Source: Firmicutes bacterium AM55-24TS (lineage in GTDB: Bacteria; Bacillota; Clostridia; UBA1381). Taken from it: a DNA stretch of 64,000 nucleotides. The notes under the pieces were generated by a model. That model saw nothing but the letters and a program-made list of their open reading frames with translations, was not told the origin of the DNA and searched no databases. The stretch covers positions 1 to 64,000 of the forward strand of contig QTVU01000013.1 of the NCBI GenBank assembly GCA_003460745.1, given 5' to 3'. Made by a program: the position numbers and the translations under genes. This document shows, piece after piece, positions 9,501-17,708 of this stretch. Every line of letters starts with the position of its first letter. Position 1 is the stretch's first letter.

Positions 9501-10633
9501 CTGTTACCTTATCTGCAACATACTGTGCACCGGCTGTCGCAAAGCCGTCCAATGTGTGCTGATATGCGCCGTCTGTGAATGTGTTAATTCTTTCGATCGG
9601 GCTGACGATAACAAGCGTTGCACCTACGCTGTGACAAGCATTGTAATACTTATCAAGGTTTGATACATAGCCTGCAGGTCCGTCACTCTTATGGTTGTGA
9701 CCGTATTCAACGTATAGGTAGTCGCCAGCTTTAATACGATCCTTTACCATATTAAAGTGGTAGTTATCGGCAGCATTAAGACCGCCCTCGCCTTCGTTTA
9801 CCATTGCATAATTTCTCGGCAAATATTTTGTCAAACCTGTACCTACACCTGTGTAGTTTTGAAGTCTGAAGAATGGCAATGAACAGTTACCGTCTGTAAC
9901 TGTTGAGTCACCAAGCACCCAAAATACAGGGTATTCTTGTACTTTTTGAATTTCGATAGATGCGATTGCAGAGTTTTTACCCGCTACGCACACATTTACC
10001 ATTCCGTCTGCTATAGTGCCCTTAGGCTCAGACTTTTCGTAGTAAATCGGAGTAGGTCTTACAGAAAACTCGACTGTCTTTGTCTGACCTGCCTCAACCT
10101 TTGTATCTGTGAATATAGGGTGCTTTCTTTCTGTGTAAAGTGAAATTTCAGCATCTTTAGTTGTATCAAGAGTTGTTACTGTTGCACGAACTCTGTAATA
10201 TGCCTCATCATCTGCTTTCAACGCAAAACGTGTAGGATAATATACGTCACCGGCATTTCCGAAGCTATCCTCTCCCACTGAACCGATTGCGTCATTAAGA
10301 CCTGTACCGCCGCCGGCTTGAAGTTTTATAACCTGTCCTTTTTGGTTGCCGAAGCCGTCCAAACGATTTCCAAGTTTGTACGAATCTTCGTCAATACCAA
10401 GAAAACCATACTCCTTATTTGTAACATAATTGGTGTCCGGTGTTACAAGTGTGTAACCGTCTTCTGCATCTGTTCCTGATGCACCGAAATCAAATTTCCA
10501 CTCTTGCTCAACGGTATCACCGTCAAAAATAGGTGTTGTTTCCGCACTTGCCGTCATAGGCAATACGATACTTCCCGCAATCATTGCCGTTGACAATGCC
10601 GCACAAAGCAATTTTTTTTAGATTGTTTTTCAT
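6568..10633 (-). CDS. secreted SGNH/CE12-like esterase, multidomain; frameshift in the signal peptide
   Basis: The protein has about 1350 residues. The best start (ATG at 10633, GGAG nearby) gives a perfect signal peptide (MKNNLKKLLCAALSTAMIAG...) only if the A8 tract at 10612-10619 is read as A7. As written, the frame is open only from a TTG at 10611. Numbering from that TTG, an SGNH hydrolase domain spans about 225-440: GDST (Ser near 235), EGG, GHNH where GHND is usual (near 307), and DQTHPN (near 418). This matches rhamnogalacturonan acetylesterase-type (CE12) enzymes, which remove acetyl groups from pectin. A LamG-like region follows, then TEPT repeats (about 855-895), a shared WDSL-x-MTPL module (about 902-990), an InlB-B-like repeat (about 1014-1067), a Big_2-like domain and a C-terminal LamG-like domain. 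The pectin substrate is inference. Confidence 0.75.
7941..8058 (-). repeat. 18-bp coding minisatellite (TATTEP repeats)
   Basis: Six near-identical 18-bp units from 7941 to 8048 plus a partial seventh encode six-residue Thr/Ala/Glu/Pro linker repeats. The opposite strand reads as a Cys/Arg-rich open frame, which is an artefact of the repeat. Confidence 0.85.
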
Positions 10634-10711
10634 AAAACCTTCTCCTTTTTTATAAATTTCCTCTCTCAAATTTGCCGTTATAAATTATATTATCATATTC
10701 TCTCAAAAAAG

Positions 10712-10757
10712 AAAAGCAGATTAATAAAAAAAGTAGTTTTTTTATTAAATCTGCTCT
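10712..10757 (-). terminator. terminator after the U32 peptidase gene
   Basis: A long AT-rich stem (arms AGCAGATTtAATAAAAAAA, one bulge) around a 4-base loop, just after the stop at 10764 on the minus strand. It ends in a T-rich stretch. Confidence 0.7.
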
Positions 10758-10763
10758 GTTTTT

Positions 10764-11987
10764 TTACTTTTTCTTTCTAAGCATTGCGCCCTCGCAAACA
10801 GGCTGTGCCGTTTTAAACTTAACTATCTGCTCCGCGTGATTTGCAACTTCGATTTCATTACCGTTTTCGTCGCACATACTGTTAACCGTCTGTACAAAAA
10901 ACGGTTTCATAGGCTGAATTATCTCTATTTCGTCCCCCTTAAAGAAACGGTTTCTCTGTGTAATCGTTGCAATGCCCGTTTCCGCGTCATACGACTTGAC
11001 TATACCGATAAGGTCGTAATCTCTGATATACGAACTTGATGTGTAAACTTGTGAATTTTCATCGGGCTTGCCGAAATAAAAACCTGTTGTATACGGTCTG
11101 TGACTGACCTTGCAAAGCTCTTCGTATTCCGCTTCATTAAACACATAATTTTCGGGATCGGCACAATATCTGTCAATCTCACGTCTGTACGCCCCAACAA
11201 CCGTTGCAACATAATAAGAAGTTTTTACTCTGCCCTCGATTTTAAGGCTCGCAATACCGCTTTGCACAAGCTCAGGTATATGACGGATTGTACACAAGTC
11301 CTTTGAATTAAATATAAACGTACCTCTTTCGTTTTCAAACACGTCCATATATTCACCCGGTCTTGTTTCCTCGACAAGTTTGTAATTCCATCTGCACGGA
11401 TGTGCGCAAGCACCCATGTTTGAGTCACGTCCCGTCATATAGTTTGACAAAAGACATCTGCCCGAATACGATATACACATAGCGCCGTGTATAAATGCTT
11501 CAAGCTCCAAATCTTCAGGAATTTTCTTTTGAAATTCCGCAATTTCTTTAAACGACATTTCTCTTGCAAGCACGACACGCGTTGCGCCCATCTTGTACCA
11601 CTTTATTGCCGAGCGATAATTAATGTTATTCGCCTGTGTACTTACATGAATAGGTATTTCCGGTGCAAGTTCCTGCATCATATCAAACAATCCCAAATCT
11701 GCCACAAGCACTGCGTCAAAGCCGTAATTCTTTATATCTTTGACAAACTCCTCAAATTCTTCAATATCATCATTGTGCGGAAGAATATTCGCGGTAAGGT
11801 ACACTTTTTTGCCTCTGTCGTGAGCGTACTTTATACCCTCCTGCATATCTTCCTTTGAAAAATTTTCCGCCGCAACACGTAGTGAAAACATTTCACCGCC
11901 GATATACACCGCGTCCGCACCGTAATCTATCGCTGTTTTCAATTTCTCCAAGCTGCCGCCGGGAGCTAAAAGTTCTGGTTTCTTCAT
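10764..11987 (-). CDS. trhP: U32-family protein, tRNA wobble-uridine hydroxylation (TrhP-like)
   Basis: A 407-residue U32-family protein. The family signature is at about 163-181 (EAFIHGAMCISYSGRCLLS). Conserved cysteines C171, C178, C194 and C198 could bind a metal or Fe-S centre. The N-terminal half is a TIM-barrel-like fold starting ELLAPGGSLEKL. Family members were first called collagenases. Bacterial TrhP (YegQ; YrrN and YrrO in Bacillus subtilis) instead takes part in making 5-hydroxyuridine at tRNA position 34. The neighbours support that role: the next gene upstream is a TrmR-like methyltransferase and then mltG, the same order as B. subtilis yrrL-yrrM-yrrN. Only one U32 gene is present here, where B. 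subtilis has two. A strong terminator follows. Confidence 0.85.
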   Translation of the reverse strand: MKKPELLAPGGSLEKLKTAIDYGADAVYIGGEMFSLRVAAENFSKEDMQEGIKYAHDRGKKVYLTANILPHNDDIEEFEEFVKDIKNYGFDAVLVADLGLFDMMQELAPEIPIHVSTQANNINYRSAIKWYKMGATRVVLAREMSFKEIAEFQKKIPEDLELEAFIHGAMCISYSGRCLLSNYMTGRDSNMGACAHPCRWNYKLVEETRPGEYMDVFENERGTFIFNSKDLCTIRHIPELVQSGIASLKIEGRVKTSYYVATVVGAYRREIDRYCADPENYVFNEAEYEELCKVSHRPYTTGFYFGKPDENSQVYTSSSYIRDYDLIGIVKSYDAETGIATITQRNRFFKGDEIEIIQPMKPFFVQTVNSMCDENGNEIEVANHAEQIVKFKTAQPVCEGAMLRKKK

Positions 11988-12006
11988 AATATATTCCTAC
12001 CCTTTA

Positions 12007-12672
12007 TTATTTCTTTACCGATATTGTAACACCGTCACCAAGAGGTAAAAGCGATGTTTCAAGCTCCTTATGCTCCATAAGCATATCAATATATTTTCTA
12101 AGACGTTTTACAATCGTGATTTTTCTTCTCACAACGTGGTTATCGTCCGCTGTCATTCCCTTGTAAAGCACATTGTCGGAAATAAGCACACCGCCTTTTT
12201 TCAGCAATCGCACGCACTCGTCAAGCATATAAATATAATGTGCTTTCGGACCGTCAAGGAATATCATATCAAAAACTTCATCATCGTCAATATACGAAAG
12301 ATAATCCTTTGCATCTGCCTCAATAACAGATATTTTTTCCGCATATCCCGAAGTTTTAATATTCTCCCTTGCAATACGCACCATATCTTCGTTACATTCA
12401 AGTGTTGCTATTTCGCAGTCATCATCTGTAGCCTGTGCCATTAATATAGAAGAATACCCAATCGCACAACCTACTTCAAGTATTTTTTTCGGTTTAACCG
12501 TTCTGCACATCACCGACAAAAACCTTGCCGTTTCAGGCTCTACTATCGGAACACTGTTTTCTTCCGCATATTTTTCAAGCGAGTGCATAAATTCATCATT
12601 ATGCACTGTTTTCGCACGCAAATATTCCGTTATATACGGCGGAACAATCGCGTCTTTATCATATTCTATCAT
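12007..12672 (-). CDS. trmR: O-methyltransferase, TrmR-like (tRNA 5-hydroxyuridine methylation)
   Basis: A 221-residue class I SAM-dependent O-methyltransferase of the PF01596 family. SAM motif I is EVGCAIG at 66-72, and an acidic metal/substrate motif IFLDGPKAHY lies near 133-142. In B. subtilis the homologue TrmR (YrrM) methylates 5-hydroxyuridine-34 in tRNA to 5-methoxyuridine. The placement between mltG and the U32 gene (gaps of 13 and 19 bases) makes this function likely. Catechol-type methyltransferases share the fold, so the assignment rests on context. Confidence 0.8.
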   Translation of the reverse strand: MIEYDKDAIVPPYITEYLRAKTVHNDEFMHSLEKYAEENSVPIVEPETARFLSVMCRTVKPKKILEVGCAIGYSSILMAQATDDDCEIATLECNEDMVRIARENIKTSGYAEKISVIEADAKDYLSYIDDDEVFDMIFLDGPKAHYIYMLDECVRLLKKGGVLISDNVLYKGMTADDNHVVRRKITIVKRLRKYIDMLMEHKELETSLLPLGDGVTISVKK

Positions 12673-12685
12673 TTATCAAACCTCT

Positions 12686-13768
12686 TTATTGTTTTAAACT
12701 GTCTTGATTTTCAAGTGCACTGTCATCGACCGAAATATTTTGTTCGGTACTCTGCATTGCCGCAAGGTGTTCTTCATATGTCTTTGAGAAGATATGTGAG
12801 CCGTCCTTGCCAAGTACAAAGTAATACGCATCGGTTGCCTCCGGATAAAGTGCCGCCTCTATACATTCCGTTCCCGGATTGCATATAGGACCTATCGGAA
12901 ATCCCGCATACATATATGTGTTATACGGTGAATCTATCTGCGTGTCGGCAATCGAAAGTACAGGCTTTCTTTCACCTAAAATATACTGTACCGTCGCACA
13001 CGACTGGAACTTCATACCTGAGTTTCTTCTATTATAAAATACTCCCGCAACTTTTGCTCTTTCCGTTCCGCTGTCCGTTTCACGTTCAACGATTGACGCC
13101 ATAGTTATAACTTCATCAACCGTCAATCCAAGCTCTGTCGCACGTTCATAATACTCCGGTTTAAACTGATTGTCAAATGCCGCAAGCATTAGGTCGATAA
13201 TATCGTGTGCCGACATTCCGTTCGGAATTTCATACGTTGCAGGGAACAAATATCCCTCCATACGTCCGTCACGTTCAGGCAAGTTTTTCAAGAACGCATA
13301 ATCATAATCGTCGGGATTTAAAGCCGCATAAAAGTCCTGCCAGCTTACAATACCTGCCTCATCAAGTTTCTGTGCTATCTGTTTGATTTCATAGCCCTCC
13401 GGTATTGTAATTTTCGCAGCCTCACGGCTCGGCGTTATTATAAGATTAAGTATGTCACTGTAACTCATTCCGTCATCAATAGTTGCCGCACCCGGCTGAA
13501 AATTACCGTCATATCCGCCGAGCTTTGACTGCACCTTAAACAAAAGCGGATACTTTATTATGCCGTTGTCCTTTAACAGTTTTGCAACAGATGACGTACC
13601 GTCACCTTCTGCAACCTCTATTCTCTTACTTCCTTCTTCTATTGAAACACCAAGGCTGTCGCTTAATAGTATGCCCGTTCCCGCAAGACCCAAAACAACT
13701 ATAACAGCTATGATTATCACAGGCACTTTCCATTTGCCGTAACCTGTTTCATGCACCTTTACTGCCAT
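12686..13768 (-). CDS. mltG: endolytic murein transglycosylase MltG
   Basis: A 360-residue protein from the ATG at 13768, which has an ideal AGGAGG site; the frame extends 28 codons upstream without one. A short cytoplasmic tail is followed by one transmembrane helix (about 16-36), a LysM-like region and the YceG/MltG catalytic domain. The motif IVERE at 226-230 contains the conserved catalytic glutamate, and GFPIGPICNPG is the conserved C-terminal signature. The enzyme cuts nascent peptidoglycan at the membrane and is thought to end glycan strands. It is the first gene of the mltG-trmR-trhP operon. Confidence 0.92.
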   Translation of the reverse strand: MAVKVHETGYGKWKVPVIIIAVIVVLGLAGTGILLSDSLGVSIEEGSKRIEVAEGDGTSSVAKLLKDNGIIKYPLLFKVQSKLGGYDGNFQPGAATIDDGMSYSDILNLIITPSREAAKITIPEGYEIKQIAQKLDEAGIVSWQDFYAALNPDDYDYAFLKNLPERDGRMEGYLFPATYEIPNGMSAHDIIDLMLAAFDNQFKPEYYERATELGLTVDEVITMASIVERETDSGTERAKVAGVFYNRRNSGMKFQSCATVQYILGERKPVLSIADTQIDSPYNTYMYAGFPIGPICNPGTECIEAALYPEATDAYYFVLGKDGSHIFSKTYEEHLAAMQSTEQNISVDDSALENQDSLKQ

Positions 13769-13802
13769 AAAAGTGTCCTCCTTATTAATACATATTACTG
13801 CT

Positions 13803-13831
13803 ATTCTATAACAAAATACACTTTTCGTCAA
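13803..13831 (-). promoter_or_regulatory. promoter of the mltG operon
   Basis: Minus strand: TTGACG (13826-13831), 17-base spacer, TAGAAT (13803-13808), about 35 bases upstream of the mltG start. It is divergent from the phosphohexomutase promoter. Confidence 0.7.
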
Positions 13832-13892
13832 GTTTTGCGTTTTTTTTGTCAATTTATACGATAACTTTTCTTTAATTTTTACATATTCATAA

Positions 13893-13921
13893 TTGAAAAT
13901 TTTGAGAAAGTATTATATAAT
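13893..13921 (+). promoter_or_regulatory. promoter of the phosphohexomutase gene
   Basis: TTGAAA (13893-13898), 17-base spacer, perfect TATAAT (13916-13921), then AAGGAGGAG before the ATG at 13957. Confidence 0.7.
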
Positions 13922-13956
13922 ATTAATATGAGATTATTTTTAAGGAGGAGTTATCA

Positions 13957-15690
13957 ATGGGATACAAGGAAACCTACAACCGTTGGCTTACAAGCGACGT
14001 GGTTGATGATGACACAAAAGCAGAGCTTAAATCTATTGAAAACAACGAAAAAGAAATAGAAGAAAGATTTTATCGTGAACTTGAATTCGGTACAGCCGGT
14101 ATGAGAGGTATTATCGGAGCGGGTACGAACAGAATCAATATATATAACGTAAGACGTGCAAGTCAAGGTGTTGCGAAGTACGTTCTTTCAAACGGTGAGG
14201 ACGCCGCAAAAGCAGGTGTTCTTATCGGTTACGATACACGTAATTTTTCACGCACATTTGCTGAAGAAACAGCTAAGGTTCTTACTTGTGCAGGTGTAAA
14301 GACTTATCTTTTCCCTATCGTTCATTCAGTTCCGGAAGTTTCATTCGGTATTCGCGAACTTAGCTGCAGTGCCGGCGTTATGATTACCGCCAGCCACAAC
14401 CCTAAAGAATACAACGGTTACAAGGTATACGGCCCTGACGGCGGACAACTTCCTCCGGATGCGGCTGATGTTGTTGTTGCCGCAATCGACAGCTACGATA
14501 TATTTGACGATGTTAAGTTTATTTCGCTTGACGAAGCAAAAGAAAAAGGCTTGCTTGAAATCGTAAGCAGTGACCTTGACGAAAAATTCCTTGATGTTGT
14601 TCAAACACAACAGCAAAATCCCGAGGCAGTAGCAGAAGTTGCAGATACATTCAAGCTTATCTACACACCTTTCCACGGCACAGGCTCAAGACCTATCAAG
14701 GCAATACTTAACCGTATGGGCTTTAAAAATGTGCTTGTCGTTAAGGAACAGGATACAGAGGACGGTAATTTCCCGACTGTTAAGTCACCTAATCCGGAGG
14801 ACAAGGAAGGGTTTGAAATTGCTATAAAAATGGCAAAGGAAAATGACGTTGACGTTATCATCGGTACAGACCCCGACTGTGACAGAGTCGGTATAGTTGT
14901 TCGTGACGCCGACGGCATATACAGAACACTTACAGGCAACCAAACAGGTGCTTTGCTTGTTGAATACATACTTTCATCAAAGAAAGCCAAAGGCACTCTG
15001 CCTGAAAACGGCGTTGTTATCAAGACAATCGTTACAACAGAGCTTGCCGCCGCAATCGCTCATTCATACGGTATCGAAATTATGAACGTGCTTACAGGTT
15101 TTAAGTACATAGGCGAAAAAATGACAGAGTTTGCAAAGACAGGCGACCATACATATCTTATCGGCTTTGAAGAAAGCTACGGTTATCTTGTAGGTACTCA
15201 CGCACGCGACAAAGACGGTGTTGTTGCGACAATGCTTATCGCAGAAATGGCTGCTTACTACAAAACAAAGGGTAAGTCACTTTACGAAGCACTTATGGAT
15301 ATATACAATAAGTACGGATATTATTCAGAAAAGACAGTTTCATTTGTAATGCCGGGTAAAGACGGTATGGAAAAGATGTCACAGTTACTTACAGACCTAC
15401 GTCAAACACCGCCGACAAAAGTTGCAGGTATGGACGTTGTACTTTACACCGACTATCAGTCACAAACAATTAAAGATACAAAGGGCAATGTTTCACCTCT
15501 TAAAGGTTTGCCTAAGTCAAACGTATTGAAGTACAACCTTTCAGACGAAAAGACTTACTTTATCGTAAGACCGTCGGGAACAGAGCCGAAAATCAAGTTG
15601 TATCTCGGCACATTCGCAGAAAGCTTTGAAACAGCCGAAAAGACTATCGAAAAAGTTCTTGAAGATTGCAAAAAACAACTTGGACTATAA
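13957..15690 (+). CDS. pgcA: phosphoglucomutase/phosphomannomutase (alpha-D-phosphohexomutase)
   Basis: A 577-residue member of the alpha-D-phosphohexomutase superfamily, of normal length for PgcA-type enzymes. The four-domain plan is clear: the catalytic phosphoserine loop TASHNP (Ser146), the metal loop DPDCDRVG (about 306), the sugar-binding GFEESYG loop, and the phosphate-binding RPSGTEPK loop near the C-terminus. It interconverts glucose-1- and glucose-6-phosphate, feeding UDP-glucose and glycogen or cell-wall precursor synthesis. A strong ribosome binding site and its own promoter suggest a monocistronic unit. Confidence 0.92.
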   Translation: MGYKETYNRWLTSDVVDDDTKAELKSIENNEKEIEERFYRELEFGTAGMRGIIGAGTNRINIYNVRRASQGVAKYVLSNGEDAAKAGVLIGYDTRNFSRTFAEETAKVLTCAGVKTYLFPIVHSVPEVSFGIRELSCSAGVMITASHNPKEYNGYKVYGPDGGQLPPDAADVVVAAIDSYDIFDDVKFISLDEAKEKGLLEIVSSDLDEKFLDVVQTQQQNPEAVAEVADTFKLIYTPFHGTGSRPIKAILNRMGFKNVLVVKEQDTEDGNFPTVKSPNPEDKEGFEIAIKMAKENDVDVIIGTDPDCDRVGIVVRDADGIYRTLTGNQTGALLVEYILSSKKAKGTLPENGVVIKTIVTTELAAAIAHSYGIEIMNVLTGFKYIGEKMTEFAKTGDHTYLIGFEESYGYLVGTHARDKDGVVATMLIAEMAAYYKTKGKSLYEALMDIYNKYGYYSEKTVSFVMPGKDGMEKMSQLLTDLRQTPPTKVAGMDVVLYTDYQSQTIKDTKGNVSPLKGLPKSNVLKYNLSDEKTYFIVRPSGTEPKIKLYLGTFAESFETAEKTIEKVLEDCKKQLGL

Positions 15691-15728
15691 ACCAAAATGC
15701 TTTCTCTTTGAGAAAGGCATTTCAGATT

Positions 15729-15757
15729 GTAGACAAAACCGTTATGGTTTTGTCTAC
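15729..15757 (+). terminator. terminator-like hairpin after the phosphohexomutase gene
   Basis: A perfect 12-bp stem (GTAGACAAAACC and GGTTTTGTCTAC) with a 5-base loop, followed by TTTGTTC. A weaker imperfect hairpin precedes it at about 15696-15721. Confidence 0.65.
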
Positions 15758-15766
15758 TTTGTTCTT

Positions 15767-15941
15767 GGGTGTTTGAGGTGCAACCTCAATTTATAATCAT
15801 TTCTGGCGACCTGTGCGGCAGAAATGGCTTAAAATCTAAAGTTTCGACTTTGGAGGAACTTTATGATTTTTTCTCTAAAAACACTCAAAAATTACATCGC
15901 AAGATGTGATGTGAGCTGTCGACATTTTGTCGACAGACTCA
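15767..15941 (+). other. hairpin-rich intergenic region ahead of the WYL regulator
   Basis: Five short inverted repeats follow each other: TGAGGT/ACCTCA, ATTTCTG/CAGAAAT, CTAAAGT/ACTTTGG, ACATC/GATGT and a perfect 9-bp CTGTCGACA/TGTCGACAG stem at about 15918-15938. I recognise no known riboswitch. The GTCGAC palindromes could be operators or RNA structure. Confidence 0.4.
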
Positions 15942-15961
15942 TTAACTTGTGGTATCATTAA
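15863..15961 (+). CDS. possible 32-residue small protein or leader peptide
   Basis: An ATG at 15863 lies six bases after GGAGG (15852-15856) and opens 32 codons (MIFSLKTLKNYIARC...) rich in Leu, Arg and Cys, ending 26 bases before the WYL regulator. The good ribosome binding site is the only positive evidence. The frame also reads through the inverted repeats of this region, so it may be chance. Confidence 0.3.
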   Translation: MIFSLKTLKNYIARCDVSCRHFVDRLINLWYH

Positions 15962-15987
15962 ATTATATTACACTTGGGGGGATTGCA

Positions 15988-17004
15988 ATGGGGAAATCAT
16001 TTAATCAAAAGCTGAAATTACTGTACATAATGCAGATGTTAAAGGAAAATACAGACGAAAATCACGCAATGTCCGCAAATGATATTATTTCGGCACTTGC
16101 CAAGCAAGGTATAAGTGCCGAACGCAAGAGCATTTATGATGACATTGAACGGCTTAAATTATTCGGTTGCGATATTTTGAGCAGAAGAAGTGAGCCGAAA
16201 GGATATTATCTCGCGTCAAGAGATTTTGAAATTGCAGAATTGAAGTTATTGGTTGACGCAGTTCAATCTTCAAAATTCATTACAGAAAAGAAATCAAATC
16301 AGTTAATTCACAAAATCGAACAGCTCGCCAGCCGTCATGAGGCTCAAACGCTTCAAAGACAAGTCGTTGTTTCAAACAGAATTAAGACGATGAATGAGAG
16401 TATCTACTATAATATAGATAAACTTCATTCCGCAATATCTTCAGATGTTAAAATCACTTTCAAATATTGTTCATGGACGCTTGCCAAAAAGCTTGAACCG
16501 AAAAAGGACGGTGCAAATTACACCGTAAGTCCGTATATTTTGATATGGGACGATGAAAATTACTATCTGATTGGTTTTGATGATGATAGCAAAGAAATAC
16601 GCCATTACCGCGTAGACAAAATGCTTAACATAACAATAACCGCCGAAAAACGTGACGGCGGTGACCAATTCAGCAAATTCGATATAGGAAACTATTCAAA
16701 AAGAACATTCGGTATGTTTGCAGGTGATGAAAATACACTCGAAATTGAATTTGACAATAACCTTATCGGTGTTGTTATGGATAGGTTCGGCAAGGATATT
16801 ATTTTAAACTCAAATACCGAAAATACGTTCGTTGCCAAATTAAATGTAAACATCAGTTCACAGTTTTACGGTTGGCTTGCAGGGCTCGGAACAGGTGTAA
16901 AAATCCTTTCTCCGCAGTCTGAAGTCGAAAAATATTTAACATATATTAAGGATATATCCTCAAATATACACATTTTTGATGTTTTGTTATATTGTATCCT
17001 GTAA
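15988..17004 (+). CDS. WYL-domain transcriptional regulator
   Basis: About 338 residues from the ATG at 15988, which has a GGGGGG-type ribosome binding site; a GTG 39 bases upstream is less likely. An N-terminal winged helix-turn-helix (about 1-65, with ISAERKSIYDDIERL as in DeoR/YafY-type regulators) precedes a WYL domain (about 150-235, YLIGFDDDSKEIRHYRVDK) and a WCX-type C-terminal extension. WYL domains are thought to bind ligands, in several cases nucleic acids or nucleotides. No obvious target operon adjoins it, so it may act on itself or at a distance. Confidence 0.85.
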   Translation: MGKSFNQKLKLLYIMQMLKENTDENHAMSANDIISALAKQGISAERKSIYDDIERLKLFGCDILSRRSEPKGYYLASRDFEIAELKLLVDAVQSSKFITEKKSNQLIHKIEQLASRHEAQTLQRQVVVSNRIKTMNESIYYNIDKLHSAISSDVKITFKYCSWTLAKKLEPKKDGANYTVSPYILIWDDENYYLIGFDDDSKEIRHYRVDKMLNITITAEKRDGGDQFSKFDIGNYSKRTFGMFAGDENTLEIEFDNNLIGVVMDRFGKDIILNSNTENTFVAKLNVNISSQFYGWLAGLGTGVKILSPQSEVEKYLTYIKDISSNIHIFDVLLYCIL

Positions 17005-17010
17005 ACATAT

Positions 17011-17040
17011 AACCATTAATACATTTAATGGTTATTTTTT
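17011..17040 (+). terminator. terminator of the WYL regulator gene
   Basis: AACCATTAA (17011-17019) pairs with TTAATGGTT (17025-17033), followed by ATTTTTT. Confidence 0.75.
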
Positions 17041-17114
17041 CTTTCACTTTTCATAAAAAACATTTCGTATTAATCGGATTTTTTATCTATTTAATGGTAT
17101 TATTATTCATTTTG

Positions 17115-17142
17115 TTGACAAATCAATCGACTGTGATATAAT
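17115..17142 (+). promoter_or_regulatory. consensus promoter of the HPr-like gene
   Basis: TTGACA (17115-17120), 16-base spacer ending in TGA, TATAAT (17137-17142). The leader of about 100 nt contains TATACC/GGTATA and GGAAATA/TATTTCC inverted repeats before a strong AGGAGG site. Confidence 0.75.
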
Positions 17143-17249
17143 GTAGCCAATGTACAAAGTTGTGCATTTATTTTTATACCGCCGGGTATAGAAATAACGT
17201 ATCTGGAAATAATCATATTGATATTTCCGAAGGATAGGAGGTTTTTACC

Positions 17250-17507
17250 ATGAAACAATTTTCTTATACAATTCAAGGTGAACACGGACTTCACGCCAGA
17301 TGTGCCGGCAAACTCGTACAAAAAGCACAAAATTTTACGTCGAACATTAGCATTGAATATAACCAGAGAATTGAAAACTTAAAAAGACTTTTTACAATAA
17401 CTTGTCTTGGCATCAGTAAAGGTGATTTCGTTACAGTCAAAGTTGAAGGTAACGATGAAACTGAAGCCGCAAATGTTCTTGAAAATTATTTTAAAGAAAA
17501 TCTTTAA
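17250..17507 (+). CDS. divergent HPr-family phosphocarrier
   Basis: An 85-residue protein of the usual HPr length. The active-site motif reads GLHARCAG, so the phospho-accepting His15 is kept but the nearly invariant Pro18 of GLHARPA is Cys. The regulatory site that is Ser46 in Bacillus HPr is Arg46 here (NLKRLFTITCLG), so HPr kinase could not act on it. The protein could accept phosphate from enzyme I, or be an HPr-like regulator outside sugar transport. No other PTS gene lies nearby. It is well expressed by the look of its promoter and AGGAGG site. Confidence 0.8.
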   Translation: MKQFSYTIQGEHGLHARCAGKLVQKAQNFTSNISIEYNQRIENLKRLFTITCLGISKGDFVTVKVEGNDETEAANVLENYFKENL

Positions 17508-17511
17508 AGAC

Positions 17512-17542
17512 AAAAAGCACGTCTGATACAGGCGTGCTTTTT
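17512..17542 (+). terminator. terminator of the HPr-like gene
   Basis: AAAAAGCACG (17512-17521) pairs with CGTGCTTTTT (17533-17542), followed by further T-rich sequence. Confidence 0.85.
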
Positions 17543-17587
17543 GATTTTTTGCACAAAAAAATCGAAACAAGCATAACCTGTTCCGAT

Positions 17588-17663
17588 TGGAGCTAATGGG
17601 GGGAGTCGAACCCCCGACCTACTGATTACGAATCAGTTGCTCTGCCAACTGAGCTACACCAGC
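17588..17663 (-). tRNA. tRNA-Thr (anticodon CGT)
   Basis: A full cloverleaf on the minus strand: acceptor GCTGGTG/CATTAGC with two G-T pairs, D arm GCTC/GAGC, anticodon stem ACTGA/TCAGT with loop TTCGTAA (anticodon CGT, reading ACG), T arm GGGGG/CCCCC with the TTCGACT loop, and an encoded CCA end. Confidence 0.95.
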
Positions 17664-17677
17664 GAAAATGAAATATA

Positions 17678-17699
17678 AGAGAGAGCCGAAGCTCTCTCT
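17678..17699 (-). terminator. terminator of the yqeY gene
   Basis: A 9-bp AGAGAGAGC/GCTCTCTCT stem with a tetraloop, just after the yqeY stop on the minus strand. Confidence 0.7.
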
Positions 17700-17708
17700 G
17701 TAATATTT

